Assembly (NCBI GenBank): GCA_046757565.1
Contig: JBHHYN010000007.1
Coordinates: 1-51,513 of the forward strand
Direction: 5' to 3'
Length of the DNA stretch: 51,513 bases
Origin: JBHHYN01 sp046757565
Lineage (GTDB): Bacteria; Pseudomonadota; Gammaproteobacteria; Eutrophobiales; Eutrophobiaceae
Part shown: positions 27,092 through 36,437 of the stretch, piece after piece
Layout: every line of letters starts with the position of its first letter
Position numbering within the stretch: the stretch's first letter is position 1
Program-made: the position numbers and the translations under genes
Notes under the pieces: generated by a model
The model's database searches: none
Seen by the model: only the letters and a program-made list of their open reading frames with translations
What the model was told of the DNA's origin: nothing

Positions 27092-27710
27092 TCCCGGAGC
27101 CCGTGTTGCCAACCGTTTTCGCGGTTATCTACCCGTCGTTATCGATGTAGAAACCGCCGGGTTCAATGCCGCCACCGATGCCCTGTTGGAGATTGCCGCG
27201 GTCCTGCTCGATGTCAATGATAACGGGGACTGGTTCATTGAACAGACGGTTTCAAAACATGTGCAGCCTTTTGCAGGGGCCAATCTGGATCAGGCGGCGC
27301 TGGATTTTACCGGCATTGACCCGGAGCATCCATTCCGCAAGGAGATCGCCATCCCCGAGAAAGAAGCGTTGCAGGATATATTCCGTGTCGTCCGGCGCAA
27401 GGTAAAGGGATATGGCTGCAACCGCGCCATCCTGGTTGGACACAACGCCTCTTTCGATCTGGGATTTGTCAATGCCGCGGTGGAGCGCACCGGCATTAAA
27501 CGCAATCCCTTTCACCCCTTTAGCACATTCGATACGGTGACCCTGGCAGGATTGGTCTATGGACAGACAGTGCTATCACGCGCTGTTGAGATGGCAGGGA
27601 TCGAGTGGGACAGCAGTGAAGCGCATTCGGCCCGTTACGATGCGGAAAAAACAGCTGAATTATTCTGCCTCATCGTCAATGGATGGAAACAGGTAAGCCA
27701 CGGTCAATAA
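27081..27710 (+). CDS. rnt: Ribonuclease T
   Basis: DEDDh 3-prime exoribonuclease that trims tRNA and other stable RNA ends. Start placed at ATG 27081 within the end of pyrC, giving 209 residues beginning MSNDPGARVANRFRGYLP, as in E. coli RNase T; a longer opening from 27018 reads into pyrC and is not conserved. Catalytic residues: D22 and E24 in VIDVETAGFN, D126 in HNASFD, H182 and D187 in AHSARYDAEK. Confidence 0.95.
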   Translation: MSNDPGARVANRFRGYLPVVIDVETAGFNAATDALLEIAAVLLDVNDNGDWFIEQTVSKHVQPFAGANLDQAALDFTGIDPEHPFRKEIAIPEKEALQDIFRVVRRKVKGYGCNRAILVGHNASFDLGFVNAAVERTGIKRNPFHPFSTFDTVTLAGLVYGQTVLSRAVEMAGIEWDSSEAHSARYDAEKTAELFCLIVNGWKQVSHGQ

Positions 27711-27724
27711 CCTGATTCCAGCCG

Positions 27725-28525
27725 ATGTGCCTGATACTTATTGCCTACAGACACCGTCCTGAATACCCGTTGCTTGTGGCCGCGAATCGTGATGAGTTTT
27801 TTGAACGGCCGACACAGACTGCACAATTCTGGACTGATTGTCCCTCCGTCCTGGCCGGCAGGGATCTCAGACATGGCGGTACCTGGCTCGGGGTTGACCG
27901 GGCCGGCCGCTTCGCCGCCGTCGCCAATTACCGGGAACCCTCCGAAGCGGATGCCGGTGCTGTTTCCAGGGGCCTGCTGGTCAGTAATTTTCTTGTTGGG
28001 GATATGGCCCCGGATCCCTATCTGTCTGTTGTATCGGCGGCAAGCGATCGCTATGACGGTTTCAATCTGTTTGTTGGCGATCAGACAGCGCTTTATTTTT
28101 ACAGCAGTTATTTGCAAAAGCCGCTTCAGCTTGAGCCCGGTATTCACGGGATCAGCAACGGAGATCTGGATTCCCCCTGGCCCAAGCTGATTAAGGGTAA
28201 GGAGGGATTAAGGAAGCAATTACGGGTGGATGGGGAGGTTGATGCGGAGCAGTTGTTTAAATTACTGGCGGACAGAACGGTCCCTACTGACGCTTCCCTG
28301 CCGGATAGCGGAGTGGGCATTGAATGGGAGCGGAAACTGGCGCCAATTTTTGTAAACGGAAATGGTTACGGCACACGTTCATCGACTCTCTTGATATGTG
28401 ACAGGCACGGCAGGGTAAACTTTACAGAACGGAATTTTGATCAGGTCGGCAACCGCACAGGGGACGTGCACTACAGCTTTTCGATTGAAAGTCCTGCTGT
28501 TGCAACGGGGCGGAACAGATACTGA
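27725..28525 (+). CDS. NRDE family protein (TANGO2-like)
   Basis: 266 residues. It starts with Met-Cys and carries the hallmark ANRDEFFERPT near residue 20, then WLGVDRAGRFAAVANYRE and RSSTLL-type C-terminal strands of an N-terminal-hydrolase-like fold. Bacterial and eukaryotic relatives (TANGO2) have been linked to heme or lipid handling, without an agreed enzymatic activity. It follows rnt by 14 bp and converges with mtaD, leaving a 13-bp gap, so it probably ends the pyrC-rnt transcript. Confidence 0.88.
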   Translation: MCLILIAYRHRPEYPLLVAANRDEFFERPTQTAQFWTDCPSVLAGRDLRHGGTWLGVDRAGRFAAVANYREPSEADAGAVSRGLLVSNFLVGDMAPDPYLSVVSAASDRYDGFNLFVGDQTALYFYSSYLQKPLQLEPGIHGISNGDLDSPWPKLIKGKEGLRKQLRVDGEVDAEQLFKLLADRTVPTDASLPDSGVGIEWERKLAPIFVNGNGYGTRSSTLLICDRHGRVNFTERNFDQVGNRTGDVHYSFSIESPAVATGRNRY

Positions 28526-28538
28526 TCCCCGGACGGAA

Positions 28539-29852
28539 TCACCCCTGTTGTAGTCTCTCCTGCCAGATACTCGTTTCCTGTTTTACCTGTTCCTCATTGA
28601 TGGTGACCAGTTCACGGCCTTTTAACAGGTGCCTGCCCGCCACCCATACATCGCTAATCTGATTTCTACCGGCTGCATAGACGATTTGAGAAACCGGGTC
28701 ATAAAGTGGCCGGGTTTCGATCTCTCCCAGATCAATGGCGACCACATCCGCTTCCTTGCCCACGATCAGGGAGCCGCAAACTGTATCAATCCCAAGGGCC
28801 TTTGCGCCGTTGATGGTCGCCATGCGCAACGCCGTATGGGCCGGAACAACGCTGCTGTCACCGGCAACGCCTTTTGCCAGTATCGCTGCGGTATGCATTT
28901 CGCCGATCATATCCAGGTCATTATTACTGGCGCTGCCATCTGTTCCCAGGGAGACATTTATCCCCGATTTGATCAGGTCATTGACCGGGCAAAATCCACT
29001 GCCGAGTTTCAGGTTGGATTCAGGGCAATGGACAATATGGGCGCCGTATTTGGCGACCCGATCAATATCTTCCTTTTCCAATTGGGTCATGTGAACAGCG
29101 ATAAACCGGTTGCTCAATATGCCGAGATCATCCAGGCGTTGTAACGGACGTTTGCCATGCCGCTCAATACTTTGATTAATTTCATCGCCAGTCTCATGCA
29201 GATGCATGTGGATTTGTATATCCAGCTCCTCTGCAAGCGTGGCAATTTTCAGTAGTGGTCCATCCGGGACAGTATAGGGCGCATGCGGGGCAAAGGTGGT
29301 CTGAATCAAGGGAGTAAGTTTAAACCGATCGTGGACCTGCTCACCTTTGTCCAGATATTCCTGGACATCCTTTGCCCAGGGGGTCGGAAAATCGATCATA
29401 ATCAGGCCGATGACGGCGCGAATGCCCGTTGCTACGGCGACCTCGGCGCTGGTGTCAGGAAAAAAATACATGTCATTGAAACAGGTCGTCCCCCCGCGAA
29501 GCATCTCGGCAATCGCCAGCCGCGTACCGGCTTCGACGAATTCCGGGGAGACCCACTGCCGTTCCGCCGGCCAGATGTGCCCATGCAGCCACTGCATCAG
29601 TGGCAGGTCATCCGCCAGTCCCCGGAACAGGGCCATCGAGGTGTGGGTATGGGCATTGATCAGCCCGGGGATCAGGGCATGATCGTCAAGCTGATGGAGG
29701 GCGCCTGCCTGGTATTTACTCAGGGCCTCTTCGACGGGCAGGCTGTCAATGATTTTCCCCTCATTCACGGCAATAGCATGCCACTCGAATACCCTGTCAT
29801 CGGGTTCGACCGGGATCACCCATCTGCCACAGATCAATGAATCGATATTCAC
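28539..29852 (-). CDS. mtaD: 5-methylthioadenosine/S-adenosylhomocysteine deaminase
   Basis: Amidohydrolase of the TRZ/ATZ group; deaminates MTA to methylthioinosine (and SAH to S-inosylhomocysteine). 437 residues with metal and catalytic motifs NAHTHTSMALFRG (H68, H70), FAPHAPYTV, HLHETGDE and GTDGSASNNDLD. The start is GTG 29852, fixed by a strong AAAGGAGG at 29858-29865. In this window it pairs with mtnA and with the methylthioinosine phosphorylase at 50152, which argues for MTA rather than a triazine-type substrate. It diverges from mtnA across an inverted-repeat element whose left end abuts the Shine-Dalgarno. Confidence 0.9.
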   Translation of the reverse strand: MNIDSLICGRWVIPVEPDDRVFEWHAIAVNEGKIIDSLPVEEALSKYQAGALHQLDDHALIPGLINAHTHTSMALFRGLADDLPLMQWLHGHIWPAERQWVSPEFVEAGTRLAIAEMLRGGTTCFNDMYFFPDTSAEVAVATGIRAVIGLIMIDFPTPWAKDVQEYLDKGEQVHDRFKLTPLIQTTFAPHAPYTVPDGPLLKIATLAEELDIQIHMHLHETGDEINQSIERHGKRPLQRLDDLGILSNRFIAVHMTQLEKEDIDRVAKYGAHIVHCPESNLKLGSGFCPVNDLIKSGINVSLGTDGSASNNDLDMIGEMHTAAILAKGVAGDSSVVPAHTALRMATINGAKALGIDTVCGSLIVGKEADVVAIDLGEIETRPLYDPVSQIVYAAGRNQISDVWVAGRHLLKGRELVTINEEQVKQETSIWQERLQQG

Positions 29853-29864
29853 ACGGACCTCCTT

Positions 29865-30208
29865 TAACCCGCATGTTGCACGAGTACGCCTGGAAACAGA
29901 CTGATTCCATTGTGTGACAAGGGTTTCAGCGCTTCCTGTAAAAATACAGTTTGTTCAGTTCGCTTCACTTGGCGAGCCCTCACTTGGTCTGGCGCGTTTT
30001 GCGCGGCAGATAATTGCTCCTGCATATTCTGCACTCCCATCATCCATGATGGTCGCACATGCTCCCCACCAGACAGCTCCATGGATGGAGTCGGTAGAGC
30101 GACGCAGGAGGCCAAAGCCGAGCTATGGCTATGATTGCGGTCGCGAGCACACGCAAAACACACCAGCCCGGTGTGATCATCTCGCCAACTCGTGCAACAT
30201 GTGGGTTA
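29865..30208. mobile_element. MITE-like non-coding element with 21-bp terminal inverted repeats
   Basis: The left end (29865-29885, beginning TAACCCGCATGTTGCACG) and the right end (30188-30208, ACTCGTGCAACATGTGGG onward) are reverse complements over 21 bp with one mismatch. Inside, a second inverted pair CTGGYGYGTTTTGCGYG occurs at 29989-30005 and 30150-30166, differing only by C/T transitions. Two oppositely oriented hairpins with ATGGAT cores lie at 30037-30052 (CCATCA/TGATGG) and 30077-30090 (CTCC/GGAG). The 344 bp have no transposase, and ORFs here are not convincing, including the long opening that runs into mtnA. It fills the gap between divergent mtaD and mtnA, so their promoters lie within or beside it. 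No clear target duplication was seen. Confidence 0.6.
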
Positions 30209-30297
30209 GGAGTCGTCAGCGAAATGCTATATCCTTAGTTGCCTGCGCGCATTGTACGCAAAACCGGCGAACAGGATCACTATTTGATCGCGAACTG

Positions 30298-31362
30298 ATG
30301 AGTATGAGCAAACCGGAACAGGCAGCTTTCCCTGACACCATTTGCGCCGTTTCCTGGCAGGATGGCGGCATAAAAATGCTTGATCAACGCTTGCTGCCGG
30401 CGCGGGAACGTTATCTTCAGCTGGATACCGCTCCAGGCGTTGCGGATGCCATCAGGGAGATGGCGATAAGGGGTGCGCCGGCCATCGGTATCGCGGCGGC
30501 CTATGGTGTGGTTCTGGCTGCCCGTAAGGCCTATCAAAGGGCCGGTGGGGAGTGGCGGACAGAGATTGAACCCTGTTTACAGCAACTTGTCAGTGCGCGG
30601 CCCACAGCGGTTAATCTGGAATGGGCCATCGAGCGTATGCGCCGCGTGTTTCCCCGTATAGAAGACAATCCGGAAAATTCCCTGCTTCATGAGGCCCAGG
30701 CCATACATGAAGAAGACAGGGCAGCGAACCGGCGCATGGGGGCTCTCGGTGCCGGGATCATTAAGGATACAAGGAGTGTGCTGACACACTGTAATACCGG
30801 TTCTCTCGCTACCGGTGGCTATGGCACCGCCCTGGGCGTGATCCGCACTGCTTTTGCCAATCATACTCTTGCCATGGTCTATGCCAGCGAAACGCGGCCC
30901 TGGTTGCAGGGGGCGCGCCTGACCGTGTGGGAGTTGGCGCGGGAGAAGATACCGGTGACCCTGATTGCCGATAGTGCAGTAGGCTATTTGATGAGGACAG
31001 GCAGGCTTGGCTGGGTGATTGTGGGTGCTGACAGAATCGCCGCCAACGGCGATGTTGCCAACAAGATCGGAACCTATTCCCATGCCGTCAACGCCCGGCA
31101 TCATGGCATTGGGTTTATGGTGGTTGCCCCGCTCTCAAGCATCGACCCCACAACCTTGTCAGGGGACGATATTCCCATTGAGCAGAGGCCATCCAGCGAA
31201 TTAATTTACTTTGCAGGAGACACTGTCACCCCATTCACTGTCAACGCCTGTAATCCGGTGTTCGATATCACTCCGGCCGGGCTCATCGATGTGATTGTGA
31301 CTGAAAAAGGAGTCGTACACGATCCCGATGAGAAGAAGATAATGGGTTTGCTGGAGGATTGA
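30298..31362 (+). CDS. mtnA: S-methyl-5-thioribose-1-phosphate isomerase
   Basis: Isomerises MTR-1-P to methylthioribulose-1-P in methionine salvage. 354 residues from ATG 30298, matching the family's about 350; an in-frame opening from 29914 would prepend 128 residues of repeat-derived sequence and is rejected. Catalytic C165 in THCNTGSLATGGYGTAL and D245 in VGADRIAANGDVANKIGT are present, with RGAPAIGIAAAYG at about 58-70. The substrate is supplied by the phosphorylase encoded at 50152. A second ATG at 30304 is an alternative start; neither has a strong Shine-Dalgarno. Confidence 0.94.
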   Translation: MSMSKPEQAAFPDTICAVSWQDGGIKMLDQRLLPARERYLQLDTAPGVADAIREMAIRGAPAIGIAAAYGVVLAARKAYQRAGGEWRTEIEPCLQQLVSARPTAVNLEWAIERMRRVFPRIEDNPENSLLHEAQAIHEEDRAANRRMGALGAGIIKDTRSVLTHCNTGSLATGGYGTALGVIRTAFANHTLAMVYASETRPWLQGARLTVWELAREKIPVTLIADSAVGYLMRTGRLGWVIVGADRIAANGDVANKIGTYSHAVNARHHGIGFMVVAPLSSIDPTTLSGDDIPIEQRPSSELIYFAGDTVTPFTVNACNPVFDITPAGLIDVIVTEKGVVHDPDEKKIMGLLED

Positions 31363-31468
31363 TTTACCTCTGAAAAAGGAGCGGTTTTCTTCCCTATTTT
31401 CCCCCGGTTGTCAAGCCTGGATTGGTATTGATTTTCAGGTTTTTAAGGTGTCGCCGGCCGCCTGATTA

Positions 31469-31477
31469 TGATAGAAT
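31469..31477 (+). promoter_or_regulatory. Candidate extended -10 promoter of gyrA
   Basis: TGATAGAAT reads as an extended -10 element (TG-N-TAGAAT) 77 bp upstream of the gyrA ATG. The -35 position (TGTCGC) is poor, as tolerated for extended -10 promoters. Start-site mapping would be needed; this is a motif call only. Confidence 0.35.
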
Positions 31478-31553
31478 TTTGCTTCAGTTTTACACCGATT
31501 AAAAACCACAAATAAGGACGGAAATCTCCCCTTGAGTTTTATCTGAATGTTGT

Positions 31554-34100
31554 ATGTCTGAACCAGAAATCGCCCGATCTATCTTTCCCGTCAATATCGA
31601 AGACGAGATGCGGCAGTCCTATATGGATTATGCTATGAGCGTCATCGTAGGACGCGCCCTGCCCGATGTCCGTGACGGATTGAAACCGGTACACAGGCGG
31701 GTGTTGCATGCCATGAATGAGATGGGAAACAGCTGGAACAAGCCTTATAGAAAGTCGGCCCGTATCGTTGGTGATGTCATCGGGAAATACCATCCCCATG
31801 GCGATACAGCCGTCTACGATACCATCGTGCGCATGGCGCAACCCTTTTCACTCAGATATCCACTGATTGATGGACAGGGGAACTTCGGTTCCGTTGATGG
31901 TGATGCCCCGGCGGCCATGCGCTACACCGAAATTCGCATGGCGCGAATAGCCCATGAGTTACTGGAAGACATTGACAAGGAGACCGTTTATTTCATCCCG
32001 AATTATGATGATTCGGAGCAGGAACCCGCGGTTTTGCCGACGCGGCTGCCGAATTTGCTGGTGAACGGTTCCAGCGGTATTGCCGTGGGCATGGCGACCA
32101 ATATTCCTCCACATAATCTTAGTGAAGTCATTGGCGCTTGCCTCGCACTTATAGACGATCCGGGAACCACTCTTGCCGGGCTGATGCAGTATATCCCCGG
32201 ACCTGATTTTCCGACCGCGGGTTTTATCAACGGGTCACAGGGTATCCAGGAAGCCTATCGTACCGGCCGCGGCCGTATTTATATGCGTGCCCGCACACAT
32301 ATTGAGTTAGGCGAAAACGATAGTTCGCACACTATCGTCGTGACTGAACTGCCCTATCAGGTGAATAAGGCGCGCCTGCTGGAGAAGATAGCGGAACTGG
32401 TCAAGGACAAGAAGCTCACGGGTATCCGCGAACTCAGGGATGAATCGGATAAAGAGGGCATGCGCATGGTGATTGAGTTACGGCGTGGTGAGGTGCCGGA
32501 AGTGGTGCTGAACAATCTCTACAAGCATACCCAGATGCAGAATGTTTTCGGTATCAATATGGTCGCCTTGAACAGCGGCCGTCCACAGATCATGACCCTG
32601 AAAGAGATACTCGAGGCATTTATCAGTCATCGCCGTGAAGTGGTTACCAAGCGCACCCTGTACGATTTGCGAAAAGCCAGGGCCAGGGCGCATGTCCTTG
32701 AGGGCCTGGCCATTGCCCTGTCAAACATCGATCCGATCATTGCATTGATAAAGCAGTCCCCGACGCCTGTACAAGCCAAAAAAGAGTTACTGGGACAACT
32801 GTGGGCATCCGGAGTCGTAACCGAAATGCTGAAGCGCGGGGGTAGCGGTATCTCACGGCCGGACGACCTGCCTTCGGCATACGGCCTGACCGATGCCGGT
32901 TATCGTTTGTCCGATGTTCAGGCGCAGGCAATACTCGATTTACGCCTGCAGAAGCTGACCGGCCTGGAGCAGGAAAAGATCATAAACGAATATGAAGAGT
33001 TGCTGCAGACGATTACGGACTTGCTTGCGATCCTTGCCAGTCCGGATCGGCTGATGCAGGTGATCCGCGATGAACTGATACACATCCGTGATGCTTATGG
33101 TGACGATCGCAGGACAGAAATCATTGAGGACCAGCAACACCTGAGCATGAAAGACCTTATTACTGAAGAAGATGTGGTGGTAACACTCTCTCATGCGGGA
33201 TATGCCAAGTCGCAACCCGTTGATACCTATCGCGCACAACGCCGCGGTGGGAAGGGTAAAACGGCGACCCGGGTCAGGGATGAAGACTTTATCGAAAAAT
33301 TATTTATCGCCAGTACCCATGATACGTTGCTCTGTTTTTCCAGCCGCGGCCGACTCTATTGGTTAAAGGTGTATGAGTTGCCGCAGGCAAGCCGTATTGC
33401 CCGCGGTAAACCCATTATTAATCTGTTGCCATTAAGTGAAGGCGAACGCATTAATGCCGTGTTGACCATACGTGAATTCAGTGAAGATAAATTTGTGTTA
33501 ATGGCGACAGCGGATGGAACTGTCAAGAAAACCTCGCTGAACGCATTTTCGCGGCTACGGCCCAGCGGGATTTTTGCCATCGATCTGGTGGAAGATAACC
33601 AGCTTATCGGTGTTGAACTGACCGATGGCGAGTACGATGTGATGTTATTCAGCGATGCCGGTAAGGTCATCCGTTTTCATGAGTCGGATGTACGGCAGAT
33701 GGGCCGCACGGCCAGGGGTGTGCGGGGTATCCGGCTCGCCCCGGGACAAAAGGTGATTTCATTGATCATCGTCAAGGCCAGGACCGCTGTCCTGACTGCG
33801 ACAGCAAACGGTTACGGCAAGCGCACAACGGTGGATGATTATCCTGTCCAGACACGTGGAGGACAAGGAGTCATTTCCATCCAGACCAATGAGCGTAACG
33901 GCAAAGTCGTTGGCGCAGAAATCGTTAACGATACCGAGGAAATTATGCTCATCAGCGACCAGGGGACATTGATCAGGACTCCCGTAAAGGGGGTTTCGGT
34001 TGTGGGCAGGAATACCCAGGGGGTCAGGCTGGTGACCTTGAATGAAGATGAACACCTCGCCGGACTGGAACGGGTCATGGAATACAAGGATGATGAGTAG
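31554..34100 (+). CDS. gyrA: DNA gyrase subunit A
   Basis: Type II topoisomerase subunit that breaks and rejoins DNA during supercoiling. 848 residues. The catalytic tyrosine is Y124 in AAMRYTEIR; the quinolone-resistance region is HPHGDTAVYD (80-89), with Thr at the E. coli S83 position and Asp at the D87 position. The GyrA-box QRRGGKGK begins at residue 562, identifying gyrase rather than ParC, and the C-terminal beta-pinwheel follows. It heads the long forward block; serC begins 34 bp later. Confidence 0.98.
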   Translation: MSEPEIARSIFPVNIEDEMRQSYMDYAMSVIVGRALPDVRDGLKPVHRRVLHAMNEMGNSWNKPYRKSARIVGDVIGKYHPHGDTAVYDTIVRMAQPFSLRYPLIDGQGNFGSVDGDAPAAMRYTEIRMARIAHELLEDIDKETVYFIPNYDDSEQEPAVLPTRLPNLLVNGSSGIAVGMATNIPPHNLSEVIGACLALIDDPGTTLAGLMQYIPGPDFPTAGFINGSQGIQEAYRTGRGRIYMRARTHIELGENDSSHTIVVTELPYQVNKARLLEKIAELVKDKKLTGIRELRDESDKEGMRMVIELRRGEVPEVVLNNLYKHTQMQNVFGINMVALNSGRPQIMTLKEILEAFISHRREVVTKRTLYDLRKARARAHVLEGLAIALSNIDPIIALIKQSPTPVQAKKELLGQLWASGVVTEMLKRGGSGISRPDDLPSAYGLTDAGYRLSDVQAQAILDLRLQKLTGLEQEKIINEYEELLQTITDLLAILASPDRLMQVIRDELIHIRDAYGDDRRTEIIEDQQHLSMKDLITEEDVVVTLSHAGYAKSQPVDTYRAQRRGGKGKTATRVRDEDFIEKLFIASTHDTLLCFSSRGRLYWLKVYELPQASRIARGKPIINLLPLSEGERINAVLTIREFSEDKFVLMATADGTVKKTSLNAFSRLRPSGIFAIDLVEDNQLIGVELTDGEYDVMLFSDAGKVIRFHESDVRQMGRTARGVRGIRLAPGQKVISLIIVKARTAVLTATANGYGKRTTVDDYPVQTRGGQGVISIQTNERNGKVVGAEIVNDTEEIMLISDQGTLIRTPVKGVSVVGRNTQGVRLVTLNEDEHLAGLERVMEYKDDE

Positions 34101-34134
34101 GGACATTCCGATTTAAGCTGGAGTGAACGAGTTA

Positions 34135-35217
34135 ATGCAGGCCGTTTACAATTTTGGCCCCGGTCCGGCAATGTTACCGAAAGCCGTCATGGAAAGGGCC
34201 AGGCAGGAGTTTCTGGACTGGCGAAGTAGCGGCATGTCGGTGATGGAAGTGAGTCACCGCTCGAAGGAATTTGCTTCCATAGCAGAGGAGTCCGAGTCGG
34301 ATTTGCGTGATTTACTGGCTGTCCCGGATAATTACAGGGTGCTTTTTCTGCAGGGTGGCGCTACCAGCCAGTTCGCCATGGTCCCTATGAATTTTTTGCA
34401 CGCTTCCGGGACGGCCGATTATATTCATACCGGTATCTGGTCAGGGAAGGCTATAAAAGAAGCCCAACGCCATGGTCATATTCACGTCGCCGCCAGTTCC
34501 GAAGCGGATCATTTCCTGTCTGCCCCCGAACCGGAACAGTGGCAGTTGAGCGATGATCCCGCCTATGTTTATTACACCAGCAATGAAACCATTGGCGGTG
34601 TTGAGTTTCAATCCATCCCTGATGTCGGCGGGGCGCCACTGGTGAGTGACATGACCTCGAATTTTCTGTCGCGGCCACTGGATGTCTCCCGGTTTGGCCT
34701 CATCATCGCCGGGTCACAAAAAAATATCGGGCCCGCCGGATTGGTGATCGTCATTGTTCGCGACGATCTCCTCGAGGGAGCCAGCGAAAACCTCCCCTCT
34801 CTCTATGATTATTCCATCATGGCCGCCAGCGGTTCGATGTTCAATACACCGCCAACCTTCAGCTGGTATATGGCCGGCCTTGTGTTTCAGTGGATCAAAC
34901 AGGAGGGAGGGGTCGAAGTCATGGAGCAACGTGCCATCAGCCGTTCGGGCAGACTCTATCAGGCCATCGATGCGAGCGATTTTTACAGTAATCCGGTGCG
35001 GCAGGCATTCCGTTCCAGGATGAATATTCCCTTCACCCTTGCCGATGAGTCGTTAAACGGCAAGTTTCTGGGGGAAGCCGGGAAGAATGGCCTCGTTGCC
35101 CTCAAGGGTCATCGCAGTGTCGGCGGCATGCGGGCAAGTATGTACAATGCCATGCCGGAAACGGGTTGTGACGCCCTGATTGCCTTCATGCAGGATTTTG
35201 AACGCCATTATGGCTGA
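34135..35217 (+). CDS. serC: Phosphoserine aminotransferase
   Basis: PLP enzyme making phosphoserine from phosphohydroxypyruvate, also used for PLP synthesis. 360 residues from ATG 34135, where VYNFGPGPAMLP aligns with the E. coli N-terminus and a GGAG lies 11 bp upstream; a GTG at 34123 would add four unconserved residues. The PLP lysine is K196 in GSQKNIGPAG. SVMEVSHRSKEF and GGATSQFAMVP are family motifs. Linkage to pheA and aroA is the conserved gammaproteobacterial arrangement. Confidence 0.96.
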   Translation: MQAVYNFGPGPAMLPKAVMERARQEFLDWRSSGMSVMEVSHRSKEFASIAEESESDLRDLLAVPDNYRVLFLQGGATSQFAMVPMNFLHASGTADYIHTGIWSGKAIKEAQRHGHIHVAASSEADHFLSAPEPEQWQLSDDPAYVYYTSNETIGGVEFQSIPDVGGAPLVSDMTSNFLSRPLDVSRFGLIIAGSQKNIGPAGLVIVIVRDDLLEGASENLPSLYDYSIMAASGSMFNTPPTFSWYMAGLVFQWIKQEGGVEVMEQRAISRSGRLYQAIDASDFYSNPVRQAFRSRMNIPFTLADESLNGKFLGEAGKNGLVALKGHRSVGGMRASMYNAMPETGCDALIAFMQDFERHYG

Positions 35218-35317
35218 ATGAAGACGCCATCAGAGGGGGTATTGCCGGGAATAATTTTCTGTATACTGATTACGGACTACTGTATTCTGTTACTGAAATT
35301 ACCTTGATCGATCCCCT

Positions 35318-36400
35318 ATGTCTAATGATTCCAAACTAGAGGAAATCCGTGCGCGTATTGATGAGGTTGACAGTAAACTGGTCAGGCTGATCAGCGAACG
35401 TGCGCGGCTTGCCACCGAAGTGGCCAAAATCAAGAATAACGAGGATGATGACACCTACTATCGGCCGGAGCGTGAAGCACAGGTTTTGCGCCGTGTCATC
35501 GAATTGAATGAGGGTCCTTTATCGGAAGAAGAGATTGCGCGGTTGTTTCGGGAAATAGTTTCGGCTTGCCTGGCCCTGGAGCAGGTATTGAACATCGCTT
35601 ACCTGGGACCGCAGGGGACATTTACCCAGTCCGCCGCCTTGAAACATTTTGGTCATTCCGTCAAAACCATTGTCTTGCCAAGTATTGACCAGGTCTTCCG
35701 TGAGGTCGAATCGGGCGCCTGTCATTATGGCGTGGTGCCGATAGAAAACTCGATCGAAGGCATTGTCAACCATACCCTCGATATGTTGATCCATTCGAGT
35801 CTGAAAATTTGTGGTGAGGTGGAGTTGCGTATCCATCAGCACCTGATGAGCAAGGCAGACAATATTGACACTATCGAAAAGGTCTATTCACATGAACAGT
35901 CCCTGGCCCAGTGCCGCGGGTGGCTGGATAATCATCTGTTGAAAGCCGAACGTGTCCCGGTAAACAGCAACGCTGAAGCGGCGAAATATGCCTGCGAGGA
36001 TACAAGCAGCGCTGCCATTGCCGGAGAATCGGCGGCTGAGTACTATGGTCTTGATATTGTTGCAAACAATATCGAAGATGATCCGAATAATACCACCCGC
36101 TTCATGGTGATCGGCAGCAAGGACAGTCCTCCCTGCGGCAAGGACAAGACCTCTTTAATCTTTTCCACCCTAAACCAACCGGGCGCCCTGCATAAGATGC
36201 TGGCCTGTTTTGCCGAACATAATGTCAGCCTGACCCGCATCGAATCACGGCCCTCGCGGCGGGAGACGTGGGATTATATATTTTTTGCCGATGTGGAAGG
36301 CCATGTTAAGGATGAAGCAGTTGCCGCCTCCCTGGCACAGCTGGAAACCTGTGCGGCGATGGTAAAACTTCTGGGTTCCTATCCCCGTGCAGTTTTGTAA
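35318..36400 (+). CDS. pheA: Bifunctional chorismate mutase/prephenate dehydratase (P-protein)
   Basis: Makes phenylpyruvate from chorismate. 360 residues: AroQ-type chorismate mutase at about 1-90 (IRARIDEVDSKLVRLISERA), prephenate dehydratase at about 93-270 (YLGPQGTFTQSAAL, NSIEGIVNHTLD, NNTTRFMVIG), and a C-terminal ACT domain at about 280-355 carrying the IESRPSR motif that binds phenylalanine, so feedback inhibition is expected. No attenuator-like leader peptide was found in the 100 bp upstream. Confidence 0.97.
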   Translation: MSNDSKLEEIRARIDEVDSKLVRLISERARLATEVAKIKNNEDDDTYYRPEREAQVLRRVIELNEGPLSEEEIARLFREIVSACLALEQVLNIAYLGPQGTFTQSAALKHFGHSVKTIVLPSIDQVFREVESGACHYGVVPIENSIEGIVNHTLDMLIHSSLKICGEVELRIHQHLMSKADNIDTIEKVYSHEQSLAQCRGWLDNHLLKAERVPVNSNAEAAKYACEDTSSAAIAGESAAEYYGLDIVANNIEDDPNNTTRFMVIGSKDSPPCGKDKTSLIFSTLNQPGALHKMLACFAEHNVSLTRIESRPSRRETWDYIFFADVEGHVKDEAVAASLAQLETCAAMVKLLGSYPRAVL

Positions 36401-36437
36401 AAACTTTCCGGTTATCCGGTTGATCTGAATTATTGAA

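Noticed and set aside
29914..30297. N-terminal extension of mtnA by 128 residues
   Set aside because: The extension translates the inverted-repeat element; the MtnA family begins near the ATG at 30298.
35250..35275. Sigma70 promoter TTGCCG/TATACT upstream of pheA
   Set aside because: The spacer is only 14 bp, too short for a convincing promoter.
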